A DNA stretch of 64,000 bases from assembly GCA_963698255.1 (NCBI GenBank), contig CAVOQD010000023.1, positions 248,001 to 312,000 on the forward strand. Direction: 5' to 3'. This stretch comes from JAWKOK01 sp963698255. GTDB taxonomy: Bacteria; Chloroflexota; Anaerolineae; Caldilineales; Caldilineaceae. This document shows positions 9,275 through 18,345 of this stretch, in pieces. Position numbers and translations under genes: made by a program. The number at the start of each line of letters is the position of its first letter. Positions within the stretch are counted from its first letter, which is position 1. The notes under the pieces were generated by a model. That model was not told the DNA's origin and made no database searches. It saw only the letters and a program-made list of their open reading frames with translations.

Positions 9275-10377
9275 TTGGCAATTACGCCCCCTCCGAGGCA
9301 GCGATCACCATCATAGAATACCACACCTTGTCCCGGCGTCACATCGCGCAAAGACTCGGCCAATTGCACGTCGACCGAATCGTTTTCGGAAGGAAAGAGC
9401 GTGCAATCGATTGCCTCGGCCCGATAGCGAATCTTGCATTGAGCGCGGGCGCCCGGCGTGACCGCCCGCTGCGTCCAGGTGACATCGCGGGCCACGAGAC
9501 GATCGACGCCCAGTTCGTCCTGCACCCCCACGACCAACGTATTGTGTTCATGGTCGAGTTCCAGCACAAACAGAGGTTCGCGCGTGCCGCTGATGCCCAG
9601 GCCCTTGCGCTGACCAATGGTATAGCCGGGCAGGCCCTGATGCCGGCCCAGGTTGTCACCGTTGCGGTTGACAATGGGGCCAGGTTGCATGGCATCGGCG
9701 GCCCAGTCCTGCAGGAAACGGCGATAGTCGTCGTCGGCCACAAAGCAGAGATCCATCGAATCGTGCTTGGAGGCGATGGGCAGACCGCGGCTGGCCGCGA
9801 TCTGGCGGATCTCCGGCTTGGTGTAGCCGCCGATGGGAAAGAGCACATCGCGCAGTTCGTCCTGGCCCATGACGCTGAGGACGTAGCTCTGATCTTTGCG
9901 CTCGTCGACGGCCTTGAGCAGATGCACGGTTCCGTCTGCGTCGCGTTCCAGGCGCGCATAATGCCCGGTTGCCAGATAGTCGGCGCCCAGGCTTCTGGCA
10001 TAGTTGAGCAGATAGTCGAAGCGGATGTGGCGGTTGCAGGCCAGGCAGGGATTGGGGGTTTGGCCGCGGCTGTGGCCGTCGATGAAATAGTCAACGACCT
10101 TACGCTTGAAGACTTCTTCTACGTTGATCAGATAGAAGGGAATGCCCAGTTGATCGGCCACCCGCCGCGCATCGTTTACGCTCTCCAGGCTGCAACACTT
10201 GTTGGTGGAGCCTTCGCCGGCGCCCGTTTCCGCCCACAGGCGCATCATCACGCCGATGCAGTTGTATCCTTGCTCGACGAGCAAGGCCGCGGCCACAGAG
10301 CTGTCCACGCCGCCGCTCATGGCGATGACGACCGTGGTCTCTTCAGGCTGCTTTGATCCGTTTTGACTTGTTGTCAT
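9271..10377 (-). CDS. mnmA: tRNA-specific 2-thiouridylase MnmA
   Basis: The 368-residue cytoplasmic enzyme adds sulfur to U34 of Lys, Glu and Gln tRNAs using ATP and relayed sulfane sulfur. The PP-loop SGGVDSS is at residues 21-27. The two catalytic cysteines are in context: NPCLACN (Cys114) and SMDLCFVADDDY (Cys209). GHYARL and the C-terminal CLGGGVI also match the family, and length is normal. It heads a three-gene minus-strand set. Confidence 0.95.
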   Translation of the reverse strand: MTTSQNGSKQPEETTVVIAMSGGVDSSVAAALLVEQGYNCIGVMMRLWAETGAGEGSTNKCCSLESVNDARRVADQLGIPFYLINVEEVFKRKVVDYFIDGHSRGQTPNPCLACNRHIRFDYLLNYARSLGADYLATGHYARLERDADGTVHLLKAVDERKDQSYVLSVMGQDELRDVLFPIGGYTKPEIRQIAASRGLPIASKHDSMDLCFVADDDYRRFLQDWAADAMQPGPIVNRNGDNLGRHQGLPGYTIGQRKGLGISGTREPLFVLELDHEHNTLVVGVQDELGVDRLVARDVTWTQRAVTPGARAQCKIRYRAEAIDCTLFPSENDSVDVQLAESLRDVTPGQGVVFYDGDRCLGGGVIAK

Positions 10378-10801
10378 ACCCTGTTTTCAGCTACTCTATG
10401 TGGGCCATCGCAACATCGGCAGTCCACCTATACACGAAAATTCAAAACAACATTGTACCTCAAGATTGCGCGATGATACGAGAATTTGATGTGGGTGCGA
10501 TTCCGATTCTCCGTGGGGTGATCAGTGAGGATAATGCGGAGAAACCTTTATCCACGAAGGCACACCAAGATTCACGAAGAAAACCATCCTTCGCGGAATT
10601 TCTTTCGGATGTATTCAAAATGGGTTGAGCACCGTAGGGGCATGTGTTGGGGCGGGAAAACAGATCCAACCACAATGGTGACTTCGCCCGCCCCATCACG
10701 TGCCCGTCGCCGACAAATCTTCACCTGCCGCGACGGGCACGAGTACGGGCGGATGGACAATTCGGAAGCAGGCGCAAGGCGCCAACACACCCATTCCTTT
10801 C
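10378..10801. other. Intergenic region with a degenerate palindrome
   Basis: No convincing gene is seen in these 424 bases. At 10551-10599 lies a degenerate repeat built from CACGAAG-like units, with partly complementary ends (TCCACGAAGG and CCTTCGCGGA). It resembles the arm design of the other intergenic palindromes in this window but is incomplete. Confidence 0.4.
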
Positions 10802-12055
10802 TTACGGGATCGCCTGGATCTCGATCTGCCAATCGAAGACCTGGCTGTCGCCGCTACTGGCGACCACGATTGCACGCAGAAGGTGCGTCCCCTGCCGGAT
10901 TGGCTTGCCATCCGGCCAGCGATTGTCGTTCTCTGCGAAGTCCCATGCCGGGCAGGGCGAATCGCCGCCAAAGGCACAGAAGGCTGCGTCATTCTCGCGC
11001 TTGGCGTAGACCTGGTTGTTGTCCGGCCCGATGACGCCCAACACCACGTGATCGATGCCGTCGCCGTCACGGTTTCCCTCGCCCAAGTCGGCCGCCTTGA
11101 CTTGGAAGACAAGATTGTCCGCAATCGTTCGACTGGCGCTGCCGTATTCCGTTGCGACAAGCTCGGCTCGGATATCAGCCTGGGCGGCCCTTCCGCTATT
11201 GCCGTATGCAGACCTGCGCACTTCAAAATTCTGTTGCCACTCACCATAGTCAATCGACGAATCCTCGGGGATCACGGTAAAGTAGGCCGTGTACCCCCGA
11301 TCTTCGATGGCTCGGTTGGTCCCCGGCCATCGTGCGCCAGGCGTCAAGGAGACGGTCGCACAATCGGGTTCGCCGCCGCCAAAGAGGCAGTAGCCGGCGC
11401 TCTGCTCGCTCTTAACATAGACGGTGTCGCCGCCATCGTCGACGACCTCGATTTCGACGCTCTCAATGCCGGCTCCATCTGCCGAGCCTTCATCCAGAAC
11501 GCGTACCAACATTTGCAGCGACATCTCTCGGCTGAAGACCGGCGTGTCCGGATCGTCGTCGATGAAGAAAAACTCCGGCTGCGTGACGATGACGCCCTCC
11601 ATGCCGTCACCCGATCCGCCGCCGGGCAGGATGATCAGCGCAGGCGGCGTCGGCGCCGATTCGGCTGTTACAGCGATGTTGGGGATGACGACCAACGTCG
11701 GCGGTGTGGGCGTCGGTTCATCTGTAGGCGTGGCTGTAGACGCAACAGTGGACGTGGCTGCCGGCGGTGTGGGCGTCGCTTCTGCCTCGGCTTCTGCCGC
11801 AGTTTCTGCCGCATTGTCTGCCAACGCAGCGGCGGCCTGCGCAGTCAACGTCGCCTCGACGGCCTGGGCAATGGCGGCCTCCGCTTCGCTTGTGGCCGTC
11901 TGCGCGGCCTGGGTGGCGGCGATGCCGGTGGCAATGCCGCTCTGCACTTCGTCCTCGCTGTCGGAGCCAGAGTTGCGGTTGCCGCCACAGGCGACGACCA
12001 GGACTGCGCTCAGTAGCAGGATGGCAATCAGCAGTGTAGGGTGTCGGTGTCTCAT
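10802..12055 (-). CDS. Lipoprotein with two copies of a cysteine-bearing extracellular module
   Basis: The ATG at 12055 is preferred over one 21 bp upstream because AAGGAGC lies 6 bases before it. The 417-residue product begins with a lipoprotein signal ending in VVAC. A long Ala/Thr-rich stretch (about 30-130, probably helical) and a Thr/Pro linker follow, then two related modules of about 130 residues. Each has DGDGID or DGAGIES, then VY, then YC or FC with FGG and a second Cys, then RWP. The same module occurs twice in the next gene upstream. I know no named family for it. It is probably the last gene of the CHAT operon. Confidence 0.7.
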   Translation of the reverse strand: MRHRHPTLLIAILLLSAVLVVACGGNRNSGSDSEDEVQSGIATGIAATQAAQTATSEAEAAIAQAVEATLTAQAAAALADNAAETAAEAEAEATPTPPAATSTVASTATPTDEPTPTPPTLVVIPNIAVTAESAPTPPALIILPGGGSGDGMEGVIVTQPEFFFIDDDPDTPVFSREMSLQMLVRVLDEGSADGAGIESVEIEVVDDGGDTVYVKSEQSAGYCLFGGGEPDCATVSLTPGARWPGTNRAIEDRGYTAYFTVIPEDSSIDYGEWQQNFEVRRSAYGNSGRAAQADIRAELVATEYGSASRTIADNLVFQVKAADLGEGNRDGDGIDHVVLGVIGPDNNQVYAKRENDAAFCAFGGDSPCPAWDFAENDNRWPDGKPIRQGTHLLRAIVVASSGDSQVFDWQIEIQAIP

Positions 12056-12103
12056 CGCTTGCTCCTTGTCCGGCAAACAGACGACGTACTCATCTGCGGC
12101 AAA

Positions 12104-14191
12104 CTACTGACGGATCTCAACCGTCAACTCGACAGTCTTCCGGCGACCGTCGTCGGCCCGTACGATTGCTTCCAGCCGGTGCGGGCCAGCCTGCAACGAC
12201 TCTCCACTGGGCCACTGGCCGCCGGATGCGTTGAAGTCCCAGATGTCGCAGTCGGGTTCGCCGCCGCTGAAGGCGCAGTAGGCGACGTTGTTCTCAGTGC
12301 GCTGATAGACCTCGTGTCCGTCGGGCGCATAGACGCGGATGTCAACGTTATCGATGCCGTCGCCGTCACGATTTCCCCGGCTCGGATCGTAGGCTTCGAT
12401 CTGGAAGACCGCCTGCCCCGAAATCGACGTCGATGTCGTGCCGGGGCCGGTCTGTGCGACTCGGGCCGCCAGGTCCGGCCTGGAGCCGCCGCCGTTGGCC
12501 AGGTCCGGGTTGTCGATCACGAAGGGCACACGCCAGTTGGCCGATGGGGCGTTCTCGCCGTCGCGCACCACGGTGAAGTTGATCTCATATTCACCGTTTT
12601 CGATGGCAATGTCGGTGTCCGGCCAACGTGCGTTGCGTCCGATGCCGACGATATTGCAGTTTGGCTCGCCGCCGCCGAAGGAACAGTAGCCCGGCGTCCG
12701 CTCGGTGCGGCTGTAGACCTCGCGCCCGCCGTTGTTCGGATCGTAGACCACGCGGATCTCGACGCGGTCCACGCCATCGCCGTCGTGAGAGCGGCCCCGT
12801 TCTTTCACGAGCAGGCGGAAGAAAATGCGATTGCGGAAGGTCGGCTGGCCGGAATCGAAGTTGAATCCACCGGCCTCGCCGACCACATCGCCTTCAAACG
12901 GTCCTGGGCTTCCGCCGCCCGGCAAGATCACCAGGGCGGGCGGTGTCGGTGTCGGTACCGCGGCAATCTTCGTCGGGGTGAAGGTGGGGGTTGGGGTGGG
13001 CGGTGTCGTAGCCGTGGCCGTGGGTGTCGGCGGGATGAGACCCAGCGGCAGATCGGCAGGGTCGAATGTACAGTCCACATACTGCGAAGCCGAACTGACC
13101 CAGCCCTTGCGGCCGCTGCTTGCCACTTCGATCTGGATCCAGGTGGCGTCCCCATTGCGCGCCAGCGGGATCAACTCGGCGTTGCGCGGGATGCCGCCAA
13201 TCGGCGGTTCATAGATCACGCCCGGTCCGCTGCGCAGGTTGAGGCTGCTGATCTGGACTACGCAGACGTCCGGTTCCGGTGTGGGTGTCGATGTTCGTGT
13301 CGCCGTTGGACGCCGTGTCGGTCGTAGTGTCGGTCGTAGCGTCGGTCGTAGCGTCGGACGCTTGGTCGGAGCGCGCGTGGCCGTTGCGCGCTTGGTTGCG
13401 GTTGGCGTCAGATTGGCTGACGGCGGACTGGTCGGGTCAGACGGCTCAACAGCCAATACCAGTGTGTACGCCCCCACATCGCTCCTGGACGCACCGCCGG
13501 CAACGATCACGAATGTCCCAGTCTCGTCCAATTCAAACTGCTCGATCAGTGCGTTGGAGCGGAGGCCGCCGTCGTCGTCCTCGACAATCGGTTGGCGGTC
13601 GGACGGGCCGTACAGCTCAAGATAGGCGTCAAAGTCCTCGCTCTCCATGTCGATGTCGACGAGGTCGCCCTGGCAGCCGCGGAAGGCCCACTCTTCGCCG
13701 AACCGGGTGCGAATGGTGCTGGTCACGCCCTGGCCCGGCAGCATCCATCCGTCAACTGCTCCCGGAGCGTCCTGCCCATCGCCATAGATGAGGGTCATGG
13801 TATAGGCGCCGCTGTCGTTGCGGCTTTCGCCGCCTGCAATCACCGTATACTCGCCGCGTTCCTCCAGATTGATGGCTTCGAGGGTGGCTGTGTCGCCATC
13901 TGTGCCGGTCTCGGCCAGGCTGCGACGACCGGTGGGCGGGAACAGTTCCAGATAGCCGCTGAACTCCGCGCTTTGCATGGTCAAGGTGACGACATCACCG
14001 GCACAGGCCGAGAAGACCCACTCCTCACCAAAGCGGTCAACCACTTCACCGGCGACCGGCAGATTGGCCGGCAGTCTGTTGACCTCCTGGGCTAAAGCGA
14101 CGCCCAGCAGCATCAACGCCAGCGCCAGTGAGGCAACGGCGCAAGAGACAAGGACTACCGCCTGAAAAAGGCGGGGTTGGTTTCGGTTCAT
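12104..14191 (-). CDS. Secreted PPC-like/SH3b protein with two cysteine modules
   Basis: This 695-residue protein has an N-terminal signal helix (about 10-35). Two PPC-like beta domains follow (about 40-140 and 150-250; FGEEWVFSACAGD and FGEEWAFRGCQGD), then a Thr/Arg/Pro linker with a TLRP repeat and a bacterial SH3 domain (about 315-380; LNLRSGPG). A second Thr/Pro linker leads to two copies of the cysteine module shared with the neighbouring lipoprotein (GDGVDRVEIRV, YCSFGGGEPNC; GDGIDNVDIRV, YCAFSGGEPDC). The architecture indicates an exported surface protein that binds wall or matrix. It lies 41 bp after the TPR gene and 48 bp before the lipoprotein gene. Confidence 0.8.
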   Translation of the reverse strand: MNRNQPRLFQAVVLVSCAVASLALALMLLGVALAQEVNRLPANLPVAGEVVDRFGEEWVFSACAGDVVTLTMQSAEFSGYLELFPPTGRRSLAETGTDGDTATLEAINLEERGEYTVIAGGESRNDSGAYTMTLIYGDGQDAPGAVDGWMLPGQGVTSTIRTRFGEEWAFRGCQGDLVDIDMESEDFDAYLELYGPSDRQPIVEDDDGGLRSNALIEQFELDETGTFVIVAGGASRSDVGAYTLVLAVEPSDPTSPPSANLTPTATKRATATRAPTKRPTLRPTLRPTLRPTRRPTATRTSTPTPEPDVCVVQISSLNLRSGPGVIYEPPIGGIPRNAELIPLARNGDATWIQIEVASSGRKGWVSSASQYVDCTFDPADLPLGLIPPTPTATATTPPTPTPTFTPTKIAAVPTPTPPALVILPGGGSPGPFEGDVVGEAGGFNFDSGQPTFRNRIFFRLLVKERGRSHDGDGVDRVEIRVVYDPNNGGREVYSRTERTPGYCSFGGGEPNCNIVGIGRNARWPDTDIAIENGEYEINFTVVRDGENAPSANWRVPFVIDNPDLANGGGSRPDLAARVAQTGPGTTSTSISGQAVFQIEAYDPSRGNRDGDGIDNVDIRVYAPDGHEVYQRTENNVAYCAFSGGEPDCDIWDFNASGGQWPSGESLQAGPHRLEAIVRADDGRRKTVELTVEIRQ

Positions 14192-14232
14192 GGTTGATCT
14201 CCTCTCTGCGACAGATCCTAATGCGACAGAGT

Positions 14233-15928
14233 CTACTGCGGCAGACTCGAATCCAGCAGACTCAGTTGCTCCTGTCTAGTTCCATCGGCAATCTCGCGGT
14301 AGGGCCGGCATCCGCAAGCCAGAATAAATTTCTGGAAGAGCAGATCGGCGGGAATCGCCTCGCCCTCGCTGATGCAGGCGTCGAAGTGAGTCAGCGCTGT
14401 CTCAAAGTGTTCAATGCCTTCGGTCCGTTTACGGGCTGAGAGATCGACGTCCCCGGCATTGGTTGCAGCGACGGCGGCAACGACGCTCAGGTGGCCATCC
14501 AGCACATGGGCGGCGCCATTCCCCAGATGGGTCCAGGCCACAAAACGAGGCTGATCGGCCTCGGCAAGCGGCTCGACAATGGCGTCGAAGTCGGCCTGCG
14601 CCGCGTCGACAGACTGCTGCGCCATGGGCAAATCGTTGGCAAAGATGGCCGCCTGCCCGCGCAGATTGCGACCGATGGCACGAGTCATCTGGGCCATCTG
14701 CTTCAGCGGCGGCGTCAGTGTGTCTGGGGCCAGTTCGACGGCCTGTTCCAGATAGCCCAGACCGGTTTCGATGTCGGCGATTGCGTCGTCCAACGTGGGT
14801 GAACTGTACTCGTATCCGGTGTTCGGGGATGCACTGGGCGATCTCCGACGGCAGCTCGCGATCACGCACGAAGAAGAGCTGGGCTTTGTCGATGTAGACC
14901 GCGCCCAACGTGATCAGCGCGTTGACATAGGTCGGGTTGAGCGCCAACGCCTTCTCCAGCGCATCGATGGCGACATCGTGGCGGCGGGCGAACAGGGCGC
15001 TGCGCCCCATGAAGTAGTAGAGCACGGCCTTGCCGTCATCATCTTTCCACCCGTCCAGATCGGATTCGGCGCGCTGGAAGGTGGCCAAGGCCTCTTCGTG
15101 GTTGTTGGCCAGCCCTTGGGTCAGACCGAGGGTCAGGTAGAAGATGGCGCTGGTGCGGTCGGCCAGCGGCTGGCGGGCCTCGGCCTTGGCCACTGTCGGA
15201 TCGACATTGAAGAGACTGAGTCGGGCAGGCACGGCCCGCCCCAGCCGGTGGTTGCCCACGATGGCGTCGGGCTCGCTGCTGATGGTCGGCGAGGCATAGT
15301 AGAACTCCAGCACCAGCCCCTCGGGATTTTCCTGGTCGGTCAAGTGGCCGTAGATGATCATGTCGGCGTTGATGCGCTTGGCCAGTTTGGCTGCCGACGA
15401 GCTGCGCGCTTCCGGCGTGTCGCCGCGGATCACGCCGAAGCGTACATTTTTCTTCTCATGGGTCTGGCTGTCATGCCAGATGGCCACATTGCCGTCCAAA
15501 CCGCCTTCGGCCTCGACCAGTTGGTACTCGTCCAGCAACTGGTTGAAGACCGATTCGCTCAATGTCCCCCCGAAGTCAGAGCGCTTGATGGCGCCGTTCT
15601 CGTTCATCAGACCAAAATCAGCCACGGCGATGTTGGTGTCGCCGCCCATTTTCGTCGGGTTCCAGAGCGGTTCGATGCTGGGGTAGACGAAGATGACGAC
15701 CAGCACCAGCGCGGCCAGCATGATCACCAGCAGGTAGGGCGTGATGTTGCGGCCGCCCACATTGATCTGAAAGATGTTCTTGCCGACAGCGACGTTCTCC
15801 GAGCCTTCGCCAACGTCGGCGATGATGACGTCTCGCCAACGTCCGTCGCGCAAATTCGCCCATTGGCGGCGTAGCCAGGACTGATTGTTTGGCTCATTGG
15901 GTTGTTGGGGAGCTTGTTGGTTGCTCAT
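14233..15928 (-). CDS. Membrane-anchored TPR protein with CHAT-shared motif (frameshifted)
   Basis: After a Gln/Asn-rich start comes the motif DVIIADVGEGSENVAVGKNI at residues 33-52, then one membrane helix (about 64-83). A domain at about 95-220 (NIAVADFGLMNENG ... INADMIIYGHL) resembles the N-terminal fold of CsgG/TolB/FlgO-type proteins. From about 260 onward TPR helices follow (ALATFQRAESDLDG, AIDALEKALALNPTYVNAL). The frame changes near 14820; the rest (TLDDAIADIETGL ... LLDSSLPQ) continues in another frame to 14233, giving about 560 residues. The protein probably presents TPRs outside or at the membrane, with the motif on the cytoplasmic side. Its start lies 54 bp after the CHAT gene. 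Confidence 0.75.
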
Positions 15929-15982
15929 ACACTTCCGAATACACAGACGCCATCACTTTTTAAGATCCAGCTACGACATAAA

Positions 15983-17095
15983 TTACGACAAAAACGTCGT
16001 GCTACAGCGGTCACGCAGCCATGTAATCGTCTCCTGGCCGGCTTTGCCCAGTACACGTCCGACAGCAGGAACGGCAAAGAGCGTGGCCAACGCTTCGGCG
16101 ATGTCGGGCAGGTTGTCGAGCAGAAAGTCGCCGGCCTGCCGAATGACGCTGCCATTGGGCGTTTCATTTTCGCCGGTCTTGGTCAATTCCGTCTCCAACA
16201 TCTGGATCGGGAACTGGGCTGCCGGCAATTGGGCAGGGGAAAGCGACGCCCTGAACGCGGCCAACTGCTGTTCTATGATGGCCCGGTCGTCCGGCATCGG
16301 CTCGCCGAGCGTTTCGTAGACCGTCTGCTGAATGTTCTTGCCCACCGCCACATTGCGCGCCCCGGCTCCGACATTGGCGATGATCACATCGCCGCCGGCG
16401 CTGTCAACATCAAAGTCACCCATGCTCGTCGCCATTCGATCCCACCAGGGCTCGGCAGTGCTGCGGCTACCGGTTGTTGCGTCGTTGTCCATTTCGTCAC
16501 CTGTCTCCATACTCTGTGCCAGCACGACCGACGTCGGCTCGGCTGTGCCCAGCAGGACCGGCTTGTGGGCCTCATCCAGCGCGGCCAGGTCGATCTGGTT
16601 GCAGCCCAGGTCGAAGGCGCTCTGCACCGAACGACCATAGCCCAGCGCCCGGTAAAAGGCGGCGGCAAACTCTATGGATGCCGCGTCGGTGATGGCATCG
16701 CTCATGCCGATGACGCAATCGATCTGCTCGGCGATGCCTGCAGCCTGGTCGGCTGAGTAGCAGGCGTTGAGCATCACGCAGCGGATGTTGTCGCGCAGCA
16801 CGCGAAACAGGTCGTTGAGCGCGTTCGCCGGCACAACAACGCCCTGGCCGCTGGCGTCCTGAAGCACAATTTCGCCGGCTGAACTGCCATGGCCGCTGAA
16901 ATGTACGATGTCGGGCCGGTGGCGCAGGAGCAGTTCCTGCAAGTCGCCCACGCGCACGGCCCAGTGCGAGTGCACGTCAAATTGGTCGCCGAAGCCGGCC
17001 TGGCGCAGGGCGAGATCGACGGCGCGCATCTCTTCATCGAGCCGTAGCGGATCGGTGTCCAGTGGATTGGCGGCTAGAAACAGCAGTCTGGTCAT
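15983..17095 (-). CDS. CHAT-domain protein with shared glycine-rich motif
   Basis: The ATG at 17095 is preferred because AGAGG lies 8 bases before it. The 370-residue protein has a CHAT (caspase-like) domain over about 1-190 with the catalytic pair in context: HFSGHG (His69) and LNACYSA (Cys112). A polar linker leads to DVIIANVGAGARNVAVGKNI at 236-255, 15 of 20 residues identical to the motif near the N-terminus of the adjacent TPR protein. The remaining ~110 residues are helical (DNLPDIAEALATLF). CHAT proteins act as proteases in several bacterial defence or signalling systems; the substrate here is unknown. It is the first gene of a four-gene minus-strand set. Confidence 0.85.
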   Translation of the reverse strand: MTRLLFLAANPLDTDPLRLDEEMRAVDLALRQAGFGDQFDVHSHWAVRVGDLQELLLRHRPDIVHFSGHGSSAGEIVLQDASGQGVVVPANALNDLFRVLRDNIRCVMLNACYSADQAAGIAEQIDCVIGMSDAITDAASIEFAAAFYRALGYGRSVQSAFDLGCNQIDLAALDEAHKPVLLGTAEPTSVVLAQSMETGDEMDNDATTGSRSTAEPWWDRMATSMGDFDVDSAGGDVIIANVGAGARNVAVGKNIQQTVYETLGEPMPDDRAIIEQQLAAFRASLSPAQLPAAQFPIQMLETELTKTGENETPNGSVIRQAGDFLLDNLPDIAEALATLFAVPAVGRVLGKAGQETITWLRDRCSTTFLS

Positions 17096-17150
17096 CGGCA
17101 TGGCCTCTTGCTCTGCGATGTGCGTCAACGATGTGCGTCAACGACGAAAA

Positions 17151-17172
17151 CCCCGCCATCAATGCGGCGGGG
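17151..17172 (-). terminator. Intrinsic terminator after the oxidoreductase gene
   Basis: CCCCGCC ... GGCGGGG arms with an 8-base loop are followed on the minus strand by TTTTCG. It separates the liv/oxidoreductase set from the CHAT operon. Confidence 0.7.
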
Positions 17173-17201
17173 TCCTATTCTAAGCGGTCATGCGGGGTCG
17201 G

Positions 17202-18201
17202 TCAAGCGCGTTTTAGGGCAGGCAATACGCGATCGCCCAGAAGGCGTAACCCTTCGGCCGTGCTCAGACCGTGGGGGGTGCCAAACTCGACGCGAGCGGC
17301 GCCGGCATCGAAGAGCGCATTGGCCTGCGTCGCCACTTCGTCCGGCGTGCCGGCCAATGCAAAACGACTCAGCAATTCATCCGAGATGAGCGCGCCGGCG
17401 GCGTCGAAGTCGTAGCGGTCGGCGGCGGCCTGAATGCGAGCCGCCAGTTCCGGCTCGATGAAGACCGTCGGGTCGAGTTTGGCCACGATGGGCAGGTAGA
17501 GCGCAACCTCGCGCCGGGCCAGGCGTCGCGCCGCCTCGCCGTCCTCATCGACCACGGTGACGGCGCCGATGGCCAGGCCGATCTCAGCGCCGTCGCGTCC
17601 GACTTCGCTGGCCGAGTCGTTGACCATGGCGCGGAAATGGGGAAGCACATCCGGGTTGGCGCTGCCGCCGATCTTGATCTCGTCGATCTGGTCGATGCAG
17701 GCGCGGATGGTCTTGGCGCCCCAGGTGCCGAGCAGGAAGGGAATGTCCGGTCGCAGGATGGACCAGCGCAGCGAGTCGCCGCCGGCCAGCGGAAAAATCT
17801 CACCCGCCAGCGGCTCGTTCGGACTGGCGCAGCAGATGGCGAACGCAGGCCATGGACTCGCGCAGGGCCGTCACCGGGCGTTGCGGCTCCACGCCGACAA
17901 AGTCGAGCCAGCCGCCACGGGCCAGGCCCAGATAGGCGCGCCCGTCGGAGGCTTCGTCGATCAGCGCGATGTTGCCGGCGATGTTGATGGGGTGGCAGGT
18001 GAACGGATTGACCGCGGCCACGCCCACGCGCAAACGCCGGGTGGCGCGTGCCATCTCCAGCAGCGGCAGCCAGGCCGGTTGATAGAGCATGTCGTTGTAG
18101 ACGCTGACGCCGTCGAAGCCGTAGGCCTCAACCTGCGCGGCCAGCGGGCCGTATTGACTGAGCGGTTTGTCGGTTTGGAATGCAATGGTTGCGGTTGGCA
18201 T
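17202..18201 (-). CDS. LLM-class F420-dependent oxidoreductase (frameshifted)
   Basis: The N-terminal part (MPTATIAFQTDKPLSQYG, GFDGVSVYNDML, LRVGVAAVNPFTCHP, GRAYLGLARGG) and the C-terminal part (LLGTWGAKTI, IDEIKIGGSANPD, FALAGTPDEVATQANAL) together make a full luciferase-like TIM-barrel protein of about 330 residues, of the methylene-tetrahydromethanopterin reductase-like group. The frame changes near 17810. Such enzymes use F420 (or FMN) to oxidise or reduce small substrates. It lies downstream of the livF gene in the same direction, so it may act on a compound the transporter imports (inference). Confidence 0.8.
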
Positions 18202-18246
18202 GGGTAGGTGACTTGGGATGGAATTGGTGATCGGGTGGATTTTGGC

Positions 18247-18345
18247 AGAGAAAGATCGAAGATCAAAGAGCGGGTGGCCTCGTGTTGAGCTTCATTCCTC
18301 GTCCTGTGATCCTTGATCTTCGTTCTTCGATCTCTGTTCTTCGCT
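18247..18345. repeat. Palindromic repeat between livF and the oxidoreductase gene
   Basis: Arms made of GAAGATCAAAG-like units (18247-18280) face CTTGATCTTCGTTCTTCG-like units (18308-18345). The right arm is read as the last ~20 codons of livF, giving it a highly charged tail. Confidence 0.65.

Noticed and set aside
12041..13327. Plus-strand frame of 428 codons opposite the secreted module protein
   Set aside because: No motif or ribosome site; the minus-strand protein has clear domains and linkers.
13320..13400. Possible minisatellite or CRISPR-like repeat (GTCGGTCGTAGC units)
   Set aside because: It is the coding sequence of the TLRP linker repeat in the secreted protein; units are contiguous without spacers.
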